From positions 1 to 64,000 of the forward strand of contig NZ_LKPJ01000007.1 in NCBI RefSeq assembly GCF_001443045.1: a stretch of 64,000 nt of DNA, read 5' to 3'. Every line of letters starts with the position of its first letter. The first letter of the stretch is position 1. The stretch is from Burkholderia ambifaria (GTDB lineage Bacteria; Pseudomonadota; Gammaproteobacteria; Burkholderiales; Burkholderiaceae). Shown piece after piece: positions 44,514 to 53,115 of this stretch. The translations under genes and the position numbers were made by a program. The notes below the pieces were generated by a model. That model was not told the origin of the DNA. It did no database searches and saw only the letters and a list, made by a program, of their open reading frames with translations.

Positions 44514-46468
44514 GCCTGTTCTCCCGACGGCCTTTTTGCCGGAGATGCCTGCGGCGTCGCGTCATCGCCGTCGCGCAGCCGGGCGATGTCGACGAAGCGC
44601 GAGTGCCGCGCCAGTTCGGCGGCAATCTCGGCATCGCAGGCGATAAAATAAGCGACGTTCGATCTGGCGCCGCGCCGCACGACGTCCTGTTCGTCCTGCG
44701 AGAGCGGGCGCCCGACCGCGATATTGAGCGTCCCGTCGTCCGCGGTCGAAAACGGGACGGCGCGATACGCATACTGCAGCTCGAAGGCCAGCGAATCCGC
44801 GAAGTGGCCTACCGCGACGTTGCCCAGGCTCACGCGCGGCAGCTCCGCCTGCTCGGCGATCGCGTCGGCCAGCGATTCGGTGGACAGCGCGCTGCATTCG
44901 AGCAACAGTTCGCCCAGCCGCCTGCCGCATGTCAGTTGTTTCTCGAGCCCGGCCTGCAACTGTTCCAGAGAGAGCACGCCCCAGCCGACCAGGATCTCGC
45001 CGATCTTGAGCCGCGCCTTCCCGAGTTCTTCGTTCGACAGATAGGTGTGACTGGTCTTGTCCCACGCGATCGGCCTGCCGCTCACGAGATGACCGACATA
45101 GATTCGCCACGCGCGACTCACCGCGCAGAAATTGATCATGTTGTTCACGAACATCCTGGGGATCGACAGCACCCCCTGGAGCGGGCCGTTCAGCCTGCTG
45201 ACGAAGTGGAAGCGCTGTCCGGCGCGGGCAAACAGCATGACGGTGTTCACCCAAAGCAGCGGCGTCACCCATGCACTGGCCATCATGATCTGAGCGCCGG
45301 CGGGGATGACGTGGCCGGTTTTCTGAAGGACGGCAAGCAACACGAAGTTGAGCAGCACGGCATAGGCCACCACCGAAAACAGCGACGTAACGATGCCCTT
45401 GCGATCGTGGAAGAACATGTAGCGGGTGAGGAGGTCGCCCTTCCAGCCGAGCTGTTCCCAGCCCTGGAAGGCAATGCCGAGGATCCAGCGCGCGCGCTGC
45501 CGGTAGGCGGTGCGAAACGTCTTCGGGAAATATTCGCGCGTGGCCAGCAGGTTTCGATTGTCGGCGCCAGCTTCCGCATGCTCCCCGCCGGCATCGCGCT
45601 CGACATCCGAAAGCGGAAAGCGGGCAAACACTTCCTTCATGCCGAGGTCTCTCAGCCGGAAGCTGAAGTCATAGTCTTCGGTCAGTGAACTCGTGTTGAA
45701 CGGGCTGCCGTCGCGCTCCTTCATCGCCGCCTCGATCGAACGCCGGCTGTAGCACGATGCAACGCCCGCGCCCGGCACGACGCCGGTCAGGCGGGCTCGC
45801 ACCGGTACGTCCTTCTGGTGCGTCTCGCTGAAATCGTCGAGATAGCAGCCGGCGACGAACTCGTTCCATTTTCGCGGCAATGACAGAACCGGGAGCTGGA
45901 CCAGGTCGCTATCCGCTACCGCATAATTGAGGTACTTGAGTTCGACCGGATGAATGACGTCTTCACAGTCGTGCATGACGACGCCTGCAAACTGGATATG
46001 ATGGACTTCTTCGTAGCGAAGAATGGCTTCGATGATCCAGTTCAGGCAGTCGGCCTTGCAGGTCGGCCCGTCGTTCATGACCGTTGCGCGCGTCACCCTG
46101 CCGGGATACCGGCGGACCATCCGTTCGACTTCCGCCGTGGTTTCGGCGTCGTTGTGATAGGTGCCGACGAAGATGACATAGCGCTCGTACTCTAGGGTCG
46201 CCAGGGTGTTTTCGATCATCTTGGCGATCACGTCATACTCTTTCCACGCCGGCACCATGAGTGCCAGATGGCGCTCGTCCAGCGCGCGCAGCATACCGAT
46301 ATCGACGGTCTGCGATTTCTCGCGACGCAAGATTCGCCCGAGTTCGAATGACCAGTAACAGGCGTCCAGCGTGAGGTCATCCAGCGTACTGACCAGGATG
46401 ACGATGGCGGTCACAATGGCGACAATGTTGAGCGCATATAAATACGCACTCCATATCATATTATCCAT
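44510..46468 (-). CDS. NfrB-like GT2 polysaccharide synthase with C-terminal tandem MshEN (c-di-GMP) domain
   Basis: The 652-residue membrane glycosyltransferase has an N-terminal helix (about 10-30). A GT2 domain follows with DCED at 167-170, TED at 263-265 and QRARW at 324-328, the processive-synthase set. C-terminal helices lie at about 360-382 and 393-415. Two consecutive MshEN-type motifs follow: KIGEILVGWGVLSLEQLQAG... (488-511) and RLGELLLECSALSTESLADA... (517-540). In E. coli NfrB this domain binds c-di-GMP and switches on NGR polysaccharide synthesis. In the second motif the usual Gly is Ser (ECSAL). I choose the ATG at 46,468 (MDNMIWSAYLY). It is co-transcribed with the NfrA-like gene. 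Confidence 0.87.
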   Translation of the reverse strand: MDNMIWSAYLYALNIVAIVTAIVILVSTLDDLTLDACYWSFELGRILRREKSQTVDIGMLRALDERHLALMVPAWKEYDVIAKMIENTLATLEYERYVIFVGTYHNDAETTAEVERMVRRYPGRVTRATVMNDGPTCKADCLNWIIEAILRYEEVHHIQFAGVVMHDCEDVIHPVELKYLNYAVADSDLVQLPVLSLPRKWNEFVAGCYLDDFSETHQKDVPVRARLTGVVPGAGVASCYSRRSIEAAMKERDGSPFNTSSLTEDYDFSFRLRDLGMKEVFARFPLSDVERDAGGEHAEAGADNRNLLATREYFPKTFRTAYRQRARWILGIAFQGWEQLGWKGDLLTRYMFFHDRKGIVTSLFSVVAYAVLLNFVLLAVLQKTGHVIPAGAQIMMASAWVTPLLWVNTVMLFARAGQRFHFVSRLNGPLQGVLSIPRMFVNNMINFCAVSRAWRIYVGHLVSGRPIAWDKTSHTYLSNEELGKARLKIGEILVGWGVLSLEQLQAGLEKQLTCGRRLGELLLECSALSTESLADAIAEQAELPRVSLGNVAVGHFADSLAFELQYAYRAVPFSTADDGTLNIAVGRPLSQDEQDVVRRGARSNVAYFIACDAEIAAELARHSRFVDIARLRDGDDATPQASPAKRPSGEQA

Positions 46469-47435
46469 CACTTTTTCCGCTTTCTTCTGTTGTTCGGCTT
46501 CTTCTCCCGCGCACCAACGTAAGACGAAACCCTTCCCGTCCCCGTCGACCCCGTCACGTCCACTCCGTTGCCAGCGCCGCATCGGCATCTGTCGCTCTCA
46601 AAAGACTCGGTGACACATCGAGCGCTATTGATACGACCACGTAACATCACCAGGAATGCAACGTGTTCAGTGGATGACTTTTGACAGCCGGTTTCCCCCG
46701 CTTGCTTGCCTTCGCCCCTGCATTCGCCAACGCTTGCAGCCGTTTCCGATCCGGCGCCGCGCAGTGCGCCCCGTGCACCGTCTTCTCCACGCACAGCTCT
46801 TCTAGCAAGTCGTGCGCCATCGTCGCGCCACCCTTTGGCCTTCGGCGCCCCGGCGCGGGCGTCGCGTAATTTCCGAATCAAATTCAGTCCAAATGTTTCA
46901 GCGCTGAAACACGGTCGATCGATCCGCCGAAAGCGGCTTGACACCGGTCGGCCGGCGCGCCCCGGTTGCCGCGATCGGGGCGGCGTTACGTGGCTCGGCT
47001 CCCAGTGGCGGGAAGGATCAATTTCGAACGCAAAAAATCTGGTGTCCGAATCGATATTTCATGTTCAAGCCAACCGGATCGATTGCTGCGGCGCACAGCG
47101 CGCAACCGGTTTCCCCTGAATCGTCCGAACAAGCGTGACGCGTTTTTCGGAGTGAATTCGCGAAAAAAACGGCTGCGTTGCATGCGTGAAACGTTTATCG
47201 AAACAAATTTCAGACCGCCGTGACGTGCCGATTTCGGCGTGTCGGCCCGGTGCTCATTTGCGGCCGATGGTACGGATCTAGCTTGAAAACACGACTATCC
47301 GGCTGCGTTTTTTATCCGGTATCAAGAGCGGAAAAAACACGACATAACGCCCCGATTCTGAATACTGAATGGCACTTCGCCATGCTCGTTTCGTGAACGA
47401 GATGAACTCAATTTGCATATCAAAGGATGAAAATC
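46469..47435. promoter_or_regulatory. long divergent regulatory region of the EPS locus
   Basis: This 967-base region separates the leftward nfrBA-like genes from the rightward small-protein/deacetylase genes. No gene is convincing. It contains an 18-base perfect palindrome (46,894-46,911), the motif GTGAAACGTTT (47,186-47,196), an inverted repeat CTCGTT-N5-AACGAG near 47,383-47,399, and an AT-rich last 150 bases. The length and the palindrome point to control by a dimeric regulator, possibly c-di-GMP-responsive, for both arms. Confidence 0.55.
46894..46911. promoter_or_regulatory. perfect 18-base palindrome, candidate operator of the EPS locus
   Basis: TGTTTCAGCGCTGAAACA is identical to its own complement over all 18 positions. 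It lies about 425 bases from the nfrB-like start and 525 bases from the 47,436 start, remote as for an enhancer-type regulator. No consensus sigma-54 promoter with correct spacing was found nearby, so the binding protein is not identified. Confidence 0.6.
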
Positions 47436-47729
47436 ATGCCTTCGCATCGCAATCAATCTTTTCGAAACGGGTTGAGCGCCGTCGGGCTACTCGTCGCATT
47501 GATCCCTGCACTTGTCGTCGGCACGGCCCCGGAGGCGAGTGCGCAGCAGACGAACATGGCGCCTCCCGGCAAGATCAAGCCCCCTCCATTACCGAACGGC
47601 TCGGCCCACGCTAACGTGAAACCCGGCATGTCCGAAGAGGATTGGGACAAGGCATACAAGGAGACCGGGCGCCCCAAGTTCAACAGGAGCCTCGTCAAGA
47701 GAAGCGGCGGCAACGTGGAACGTGACTAG
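47436..47729 (+). CDS. small secreted protein of the EPS locus, unknown function
   Basis: This 97-residue protein begins MPSHRNQSFRNGLS. An ATG 9 bases earlier (47,427) is possible, but the AAAGG site is directly adjacent to it and well spaced from 47,436. A signal peptide covers about residues 1-37 (hydrophobic GLLVALIPALVVGTAP, cleavage after ASA). The mature 60 residues are Pro/Lys-rich (GKIKPPPLPNG), then MSEEDWDKAYKETGRP. No family is recognised. It lies 12 bases before the deacetylase-like gene and is likely co-expressed as a periplasmic helper of polymer modification or export. Confidence 0.78.
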   Translation: MPSHRNQSFRNGLSAVGLLVALIPALVVGTAPEASAQQTNMAPPGKIKPPPLPNGSAHANVKPGMSEEDWDKAYKETGRPKFNRSLVKRSGGNVERD

Positions 47730-47741
47730 GGAGAAACGGCC

Positions 47742-49385
47742 ATGAAAAAGATCTTGATCGTCATAGCCCTGCTTGCCGGACTCGCGCAAATGACATTGCC
47801 GGGCACGGCGCACGCGCAGGCCACCACCGCACACACGCTCGTGCTGTACGACAACCCGGCCAACGACCCGTATTCGAAGCTCGGCCTCATGTACAGCATC
47901 ATGCTGAGGAACCTGCTCGGTCACTTCAATACGACCGTCGATCTGGTACCGATACAGAACTACACGGCGGGCATGATCGGCAGCCACGACGCCACGTTCT
48001 ATGTCGGCGACTACTACAACAATCCGATTCCGACGGCGTTCATGAGCGACGTGATGACCGCCACGAAGACCGTGGTCTGGTTCAAGTACAACCTGTGGCA
48101 GCTCGCATGGAACACGGCCTACACGTTCAACCAGACCTACGGGATCAACTTCCTGGGCCTTGCCGGGATGAACGCGCCGCCTTCGTCGAGCAATCCGAAT
48201 CCCGGCTTCTACGACACGGTCACGTACAAGAACCTGTCGATGGTCAAGTACTACGCGTATGACGCATCGACGGGCGTCATCAATGCGGACCCCGATGTCG
48301 GACTGACCCAGGTCGTCGACACCACCAAGGCGCAAGTGCTCGTCACCATGAAGAACAGCAAGAGCGGCGCCACCACGCCGTACATCGTTCGCTCGGGCAA
48401 GTTCTGGTATTTCGCGGACATGCCGTTCTCGTACATCGGCCCGACGGATCGCTACCTGGTGATCTGCGACATCCTGCACGACATCCTGCAGACCAATGCA
48501 CCGGTGAATCACCGCGCGCTCGTTCGTCTCGAGGATCTCGACGCATACACGACGACGAGCTCGATGAAACAGCTGACGGATTACCTGTCCACGAAGAAGA
48601 TCAAGTTCACGATGGCGACCATCCCGCTGTATACCGATCCGAACGGGTATTACAACGGCGGCGTCCCGGAGACGATCCACCTCGCGCAGGCGACGGGCCT
48701 CAAGAGTGCGCTGAACTATGCGATCGCGCGCGGCGGCTCGATCATCATGCACGGCTATACGCACCAGTACGACTCGACACCTAACCTGCAGAACGCGGTC
48801 AGCGGCAGCGACTACGAGTTCTGGTTCGCGGTGCAGAATCGTCCTGTCGATGAGGACTCCGTTCAATGGGCGGAAGGCAGAATGGCCAATGGCCTCCTCG
48901 AGTTCACGAACAACGGCTACAAGGTCGTCGGCTGGGCCGCGCCGCAGTACCAGATGTCGCCGAACGCAGCGGCGGCCACGGCGCTGACGTTCCCGACCAC
49001 GTTCCAGCGGGCCGTCTACTACACGTCGACCAATCCGCAAATCGGAACGGGCGCGGCCAACCAGGACTTTTCGGCCGGGCAGTTCTTCCCGTACATCATC
49101 AACTCCGATTACTACGGGGAGCGGATCATTCCGGAGAACCTGGGCAGCATCCAGTACAACATCTGCAATATCGACCCGTTCTCGTGCATCGCGTACACGT
49201 GGCAGCAACTCGTCACCAATGCGCAGTATGGCCTGGCGGTACGGGATGGCTTCGCGTCGTTCTTCTTCCATCCGTACTGGCTCGAACCCGACCTCAAATT
49301 GCCGGCGTTCAAGGACTTCCAGAGTCTCGTGACCGCCATTACGAACCTCGGCTATACGTGGGCGGACGGCACGACCGCCAAGTGA
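47742..49385 (+). CDS. secreted DUF2334 polysaccharide deacetylase-like protein
   Basis: This 547-residue protein has a signal peptide (1-26, MKKILIVIALLAGLAQ, cleavage after AHA). The first 240 residues are beta/alpha and end in the RYLVICDILHDIL segment. The DUF2334 deacetylase-like domain follows, with RLEDLDAYT (Asp 265), IIMHGYTHQYDS (His 337, His 341) and SFFFHPYWLE (His 510), the metal and catalytic positions of the NodB-like fold. Similar proteins are found in EPS clusters where they could deacetylate HexNAc residues (GlcNAc or ManNAc), which fits wecB and glmS nearby. A strong hairpin follows. Confidence 0.83.
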   Translation: MKKILIVIALLAGLAQMTLPGTAHAQATTAHTLVLYDNPANDPYSKLGLMYSIMLRNLLGHFNTTVDLVPIQNYTAGMIGSHDATFYVGDYYNNPIPTAFMSDVMTATKTVVWFKYNLWQLAWNTAYTFNQTYGINFLGLAGMNAPPSSSNPNPGFYDTVTYKNLSMVKYYAYDASTGVINADPDVGLTQVVDTTKAQVLVTMKNSKSGATTPYIVRSGKFWYFADMPFSYIGPTDRYLVICDILHDILQTNAPVNHRALVRLEDLDAYTTTSSMKQLTDYLSTKKIKFTMATIPLYTDPNGYYNGGVPETIHLAQATGLKSALNYAIARGGSIIMHGYTHQYDSTPNLQNAVSGSDYEFWFAVQNRPVDEDSVQWAEGRMANGLLEFTNNGYKVVGWAAPQYQMSPNAAAATALTFPTTFQRAVYYTSTNPQIGTGAANQDFSAGQFFPYIINSDYYGERIIPENLGSIQYNICNIDPFSCIAYTWQQLVTNAQYGLAVRDGFASFFFHPYWLEPDLKLPAFKDFQSLVTAITNLGYTWADGTTAK

Positions 49386-49405
49386 CATGCGCCGGAGAAA
49401 GCCTC

Positions 49406-49436
49406 GTGCGACCCGCAGCAGCAAGGCGGGTCGCAC
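49406..49436 (+). terminator. hairpin after the deacetylase-like gene
   Basis: GTGCGACCCGC (49,406-49,416) pairs perfectly over 11 bases with GCGGGTCGCAC (49,426-49,436), 20 bases after the stop codon. No T run follows. It may partially terminate before the next gene. Confidence 0.6.
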
Positions 49437-49490
49437 GCCTGCATCCGATCGGCTACGATGATGCGCACGAGTGCTTCCGGGGAGGCAGCG

Positions 49491-50465
49491 ATGATCACGT
49501 ACGCCATCCTGGCCTTGCGCGGAATTCGACGGCGTATGGGCTGGCTTCGGCACGCAGGTCGGCTACGCCGGCACGCGCAGACGCCGCCGCGCTCGTCCCG
49601 CGCGACGACGCTCGCGGCCATCGGCGCATCGCTCATCATGGCCGCGTGTAGCTGGACGGCGCACGACGTGCATGCCGACGGAATCGTCTGGCAGGTGGAC
49701 AACACGACGACGAATCCCGTCGGAAACTGGCAGATGCTCGGCGTGCACGATCTGCTGATCCAGTGGAGCGTCGTCGACGATACCGCGTACGTGCCGAACA
49801 CCAGCATCCGTTCCGCGGCACACCTTCCCGACTGGGAGCGCATCGGTCGCGAGCCGTGGGCCAGGAACGTCATCCTGGGCCTGGCCGGCTACCAGGACGA
49901 AAGGCGCGCACGCAGCCATCTGTCGACGCTTGCGGACCAGTCCGCGGAGGTGGCGCGCGTGCACGTCCCGCTGCACGTGACCGGTTACTACTTCCCGGTC
50001 GAAATCGATCCGACCTGGCAGGATGCGCCGAAACTTGCCGAGATTCTGAAGCGCTTGCCGCATCCGCTTTGGGTCAGCGTCTACGATCAGACCAATATCG
50101 GCGGAAAGGCACTGGCCGACTGGCTCGCATCGTGGCTGCCCGCGGACGTCGGTGTGTTCTTCCAGGATGGCTGCGGCGTCTATGCGCGCGAGCCCTACGT
50201 CGCGCGCACCTACCTCGACGAGCTGGCCGCGCGCCTCGGAAAGCAACGTGTGCGGATGATCGCCGAAGCCTTCCGGCCTGCCGAGCATGGTGGATTTCGT
50301 GCGGCCAGCGCCGAGGAACTGGGCAAGCAGCTGGCGACTTATCGGGGCTATCCAGTCTATCTGTTCGATGGCCCGCACTATGTGTCGGACAACCTCACGC
50401 GCGAACTCATCATCAACAGGACGACCAAACCGCCCGCGGTCGAGCCGGCCAGGACGAGCCCCTGA
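49491..50465 (+). CDS. lipoprotein with DUF4434-like TIM-barrel hydrolase domain
   Basis: This 324-residue protein starts at the ATG with GGGGAGG 6 bases upstream. A basic stretch of about 38 residues precedes a hydrophobic segment (TTLAAIGASLIMAAC) ending in a lipobox-like MAAC. If real, this is a long lipoprotein signal; the first 35 residues could instead mean the true start is later. The mature part (GIVWQVDNTTTNPVGNWQML, LLIQWSVVDD, VGVFFQDGCGVYA, MIAEAF) looks like a DUF4434-type barrel with putative glycosidase function. It follows the deacetylase gene by 105 bases and is probably part of the same locus. Confidence 0.7.
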   Translation: MITYAILALRGIRRRMGWLRHAGRLRRHAQTPPRSSRATTLAAIGASLIMAACSWTAHDVHADGIVWQVDNTTTNPVGNWQMLGVHDLLIQWSVVDDTAYVPNTSIRSAAHLPDWERIGREPWARNVILGLAGYQDERRARSHLSTLADQSAEVARVHVPLHVTGYYFPVEIDPTWQDAPKLAEILKRLPHPLWVSVYDQTNIGGKALADWLASWLPADVGVFFQDGCGVYAREPYVARTYLDELAARLGKQRVRMIAEAFRPAEHGGFRAASAEELGKQLATYRGYPVYLFDGPHYVSDNLTRELIINRTTKPPAVEPARTSP

Positions 50466-50749
50466 TCCTGTCCGCATCCGGGTTCCCATGCAGACGGCAA
50501 GCCCCGCGTAACGGCGGCGAAGCTGACGGTTGCACACGCAGATGCTTGCGATGCTTTCAGCAACGCAACAGTCTGGAATTCGAATGAAGCGGCGTCGCCG
50601 GCACGGGCGAACGCGCGCGAGGAGAGATCAGGAAGAGAAACGGCGCGATGACCGATCGCGCCGGGAGACAACCAGGAAGAACAGGACAAGCCACCGCGTG
50701 CCGGACGTGCGCATCGAGACCGCCCGTTCGCCGCACGCGGTCTTGCGAC

Positions 50750-51517
50750 TTACTTCAATCGCCCCGACAGGAATTGCCCGAGCCGCTCGCTCTTCGGATT
50801 GACGAGAATCTCCTGCGGATCGCCTTCTTCCTCGATCTTCCCCTGATGCAGGAAGATCACGTGATTCGACACGTTGCGCGCGAAGCCCATCTCGTGCGTG
50901 ACGACGACCATCGTGCGGCCTTCCTCGGCGAGCTTCTGCATCACCTTCAGCACTTCACCGACGAGTTCCGGGTCGAGCGCCGACGTCGGCTCGTCGAACA
51001 GCATCACCTCGGGTTCCATCGCGAGCGCACGCGCGATCGCGACGCGCTGCTGCTGGCCGCCCGACAGGTGCGACGGGTACATGCCTTCGACACGCGGCGC
51101 GAGGCCGACTTTCTCCAGATACTTGCGCGCCCGCGCGACGGCCTCTTCCTTGCCGATCCCGAGCACGGCCATCGGTGCCTCGATCACGTTCTCGAGCACC
51201 GTCATGTGCGCCCACAGGTTGAAGTGCTGGAACACCATCGACAGCTTCGTGCGCATCCGCTGCAGCTGCTTCTGGTCGGCCACGCGCAGCGCGCCGTTGC
51301 GATCGCGTGTGGTCTGGATCGGCTCGCTGCCGATCGTGATCTGCCCCGAGCACGGCTGCTCGAGGAAGTTGATGCAGCGCAGGAACGTGCTCTTGCCGGA
51401 GCCGCTCGAGCCGATGATGCTGATCACGTCGCCGGCCTTCGCCTTCATCGACACGCCCTTCAACACCTCGTTGTCGCCGAACTTCTTGTGGAGATTTTCA
51501 ACGGTGAGCTTGTACAT
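50750..51517 (-). CDS. hisP: ABC transporter ATPase for basic amino acids (HisP/ArtP type)
   Basis: This 255-residue ATPase energises uptake of histidine/arginine/lysine. Walker A is GSSGSGKST (about 36-44), the Q-loop is in VFQHFNLW, the ABC signature is [16 protein letters not shown], Walker B is [13 protein letters not shown], and the H-loop is THEMGFAR. The family ending QFLSGRLK is typical of HisP. It is the last gene of the leftward operon hisJ-hisQ-hisM-hisP, 24 bases after hisM. Confidence 0.93.
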   Translation of the reverse strand: MYKLTVENLHKKFGDNEVLKGVSMKAKAGDVISIIGSSGSGKSTFLRCINFLEQPCSGQITIGSEPIQTTRDRNGALRVADQKQLQRMRTKLSMVFQHFNLWAHMTVLENVIEAPMAVLGIGKEEAVARARKYLEKVGLAPRVEGMYPSHLSGGQQQRVAIARALAMEPEVMLFDEPTSALDPELVGEVLKVMQKLAEEGRTMVVVTHEMGFARNVSNHVIFLHQGKIEEEGDPQEILVNPKSERLGQFLSGRLK

Positions 51518-51541
51518 GCTTGGTCCTTCGTTGCGAATGCA

Positions 51542-52255
51542 TTAATGGCCGCGCGGTGCGAGATACGCGAGCCAGCGCGTCTCGAGCTTGCGGAACGCCC
51601 AGATGAGCGTGAACACGACGATGGCGTACAGCGCGGCCGCGATGCCGTAGGCCTGGAACGACATGTACGTCGCGGAATTGACGTCGCGCGTGACCTTCAG
51701 GATGTCGGGCACGGTTGCCGTGAACGCGAGCGTCGTCGCGTGCAGCATCAGGATCACTTCGTTGCTGTAGCTCGGCAGCGAACGACGCAGCGCGGACGGC
51801 AGGATGATGCGCGTATAGAGCTTGAAGCGCGACATCCCGTACGCCATGCCGGCCTCGATCTCGCCGGCCGACGTCGCCTTGATCGCGCCCGCGAAGATCT
51901 CGGTCGCATACGCGCATTCGTTCAGCACGAACGCGAGCAGCGTGCAGTTCATCGCGTTGCGGAAGAACGTGTCGAGCAGCACGTGGTTGTGCACGACCTG
52001 CAGGCTGTAGATGCCGGTGTAGCACATCAGCAGCTGCACGTAGAGCGGCGTGCCGCGGAACACGTACGTATAGAGCCACACCGGGCCGGAGATCCAGCGG
52101 TTCGACGATGCGCGCGCGATCGCGAGCGGCACGGCCAGCGCGAAGCCGAGCGCGATCGACACGACCAGCAGCCAGAGCGTGATCGCAAGGCCGCTGAAAC
52201 GGTAGCCGTCGGTGTAGAGATAGCTTTGCCAGTACTGGCTGACGAGTTCGATCAC
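51542..52255 (-). CDS. hisM: ABC transporter permease for basic amino acids (HisM type)
   Basis: This 237-residue permease starts at a GTG that overlaps the hisQ stop (GTGA), giving (M)IELVSQYWQSYLYTD. It has about five helices, the EAA-loop ECAYATEIFAGAIKATSAGEI-EAGMAYGMS, and FRGTPLYVQLL near residue 70, typical for amino-acid permeases of the HisM/ArtM group. With HisQ it forms the membrane channel of the transporter. Confidence 0.92.
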   Translation of the reverse strand: MIELVSQYWQSYLYTDGYRFSGLAITLWLLVVSIALGFALAVPLAIARASSNRWISGPVWLYTYVFRGTPLYVQLLMCYTGIYSLQVVHNHVLLDTFFRNAMNCTLLAFVLNECAYATEIFAGAIKATSAGEIEAGMAYGMSRFKLYTRIILPSALRRSLPSYSNEVILMLHATTLAFTATVPDILKVTRDVNSATYMSFQAYGIAAALYAIVVFTLIWAFRKLETRWLAYLAPRGH

Positions 52256-52983
52256 AGTGCAAGCCTCCGGACGCCGACGGAATAACGCTTCTCGAGGTGG
52301 TGCAGCACGACGTTCGACACCGTCGTGATCGCGAGGTAGATCGCGCCTGCCGCGAGCGTGAAGAAGAAGAAATCGAGCGTGCTCTTGCCGGCGTCCTGCG
52401 ACGCCTTCACGACATCGGCGAGGCCGATGATCGACACGAGCGCGGTGGCCTTCACGAGCACCTGCCAGTTGTTGCCGATGCCCGGCAGCGCGAAACGCAT
52501 CATCTGCGGGAACAGGATCCGGTGGAACACGCGCCAGCCGCTCATCCCGTACGCGAAGCCTGCTTCGAGCTGGCCACGCGGCACCGCGAGGAACGCGCCG
52601 CGGAACGTCTCGGTGAAATACGCGCCGTAGATGAAGCCGAGCGTGATCACGCCGGCCACGAACGGGTCGATGTCGATCTGGTCCCAGCCGAGCATGTCGG
52701 TCACGTTGTTCAGCAGGATCTGGATCCCGTAGAACAGCAGCAGCATCAGCACGAGATCGGGCACCGCGCGGATCAGCGTCGTATAGAACGTGCCGATCGA
52801 CTTGAGCACGCGGTTGGTCGACAGTTTCGCGGCCGCGCCCGCGAGGCCCAGTATGAGCGACGCGGCGAGCGACAGCACCGCAAGCTTCACGGTCTCGACC
52901 GTGCCGGCCCACAACAGCGGGCCAAATCCTTGGAAGATCATATGAGGGATCCAGAACGAGGTGGCTGGATTGTCAATAGCCAT
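52252..52983 (-). CDS. hisQ: ABC transporter permease for basic amino acids (HisQ type)
   Basis: This 243-residue permease begins MAIDNPATSFWIPHM. It has helices near 23-45, 70-90, 105-125, 160-180 and 200-222, the motif RAVPDLVLMLLLFYG, and the EAA loop GAYFTETFRGAFLAVPRGQLEAG. The length fits HisQ (about 230). It lies 132 bases downstream of hisJ, so a weak second promoter or mRNA processing site may sit between them. Confidence 0.92.
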   Translation of the reverse strand: MAIDNPATSFWIPHMIFQGFGPLLWAGTVETVKLAVLSLAASLILGLAGAAAKLSTNRVLKSIGTFYTTLIRAVPDLVLMLLLFYGIQILLNNVTDMLGWDQIDIDPFVAGVITLGFIYGAYFTETFRGAFLAVPRGQLEAGFAYGMSGWRVFHRILFPQMMRFALPGIGNNWQVLVKATALVSIIGLADVVKASQDAGKSTLDFFFFTLAAGAIYLAITTVSNVVLHHLEKRYSVGVRRLAL

Positions 52984-53115
52984 TAGCCGCGCATCAAACG
53001 ATATCTGCGCACTACCTGATGCAACCTGCTCATCAAGTCGGACGCATCACGCGCAGCGGGTTGCACCCATAACGGACGCGGCGCGCGCCACAGCCGATGC
53101 GCGCCGCATGGAGGG

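Noticed and set aside
42819..46468. TPR/barrel plus synthase as a Pel system
   Set aside because: PelD, PelF and PelG homologues are absent; the synthase has its c-di-GMP-type domain (MshEN) on the GT2 itself, as in NfrB, and the TPR protein is NfrA-like.
47366..47382. Possible sigma-54 promoter (TGGCAC...ATGC) before the 47,436 gene
   Set aside because: The spacing between GG and GC is 11 bases instead of the strict 10, and the TTGC element is missing. The palindrome at 46,894 therefore cannot be tied to sigma-54 control.
41808..50465. The EPS locus as cellulose, PNAG, cepacian or Bep
   Set aside because: No BcsB/BcsC, PgaB/PgaA, Wzx/Wzy or polysaccharide copolymerase genes are present, and the synthase lacks PilZ.
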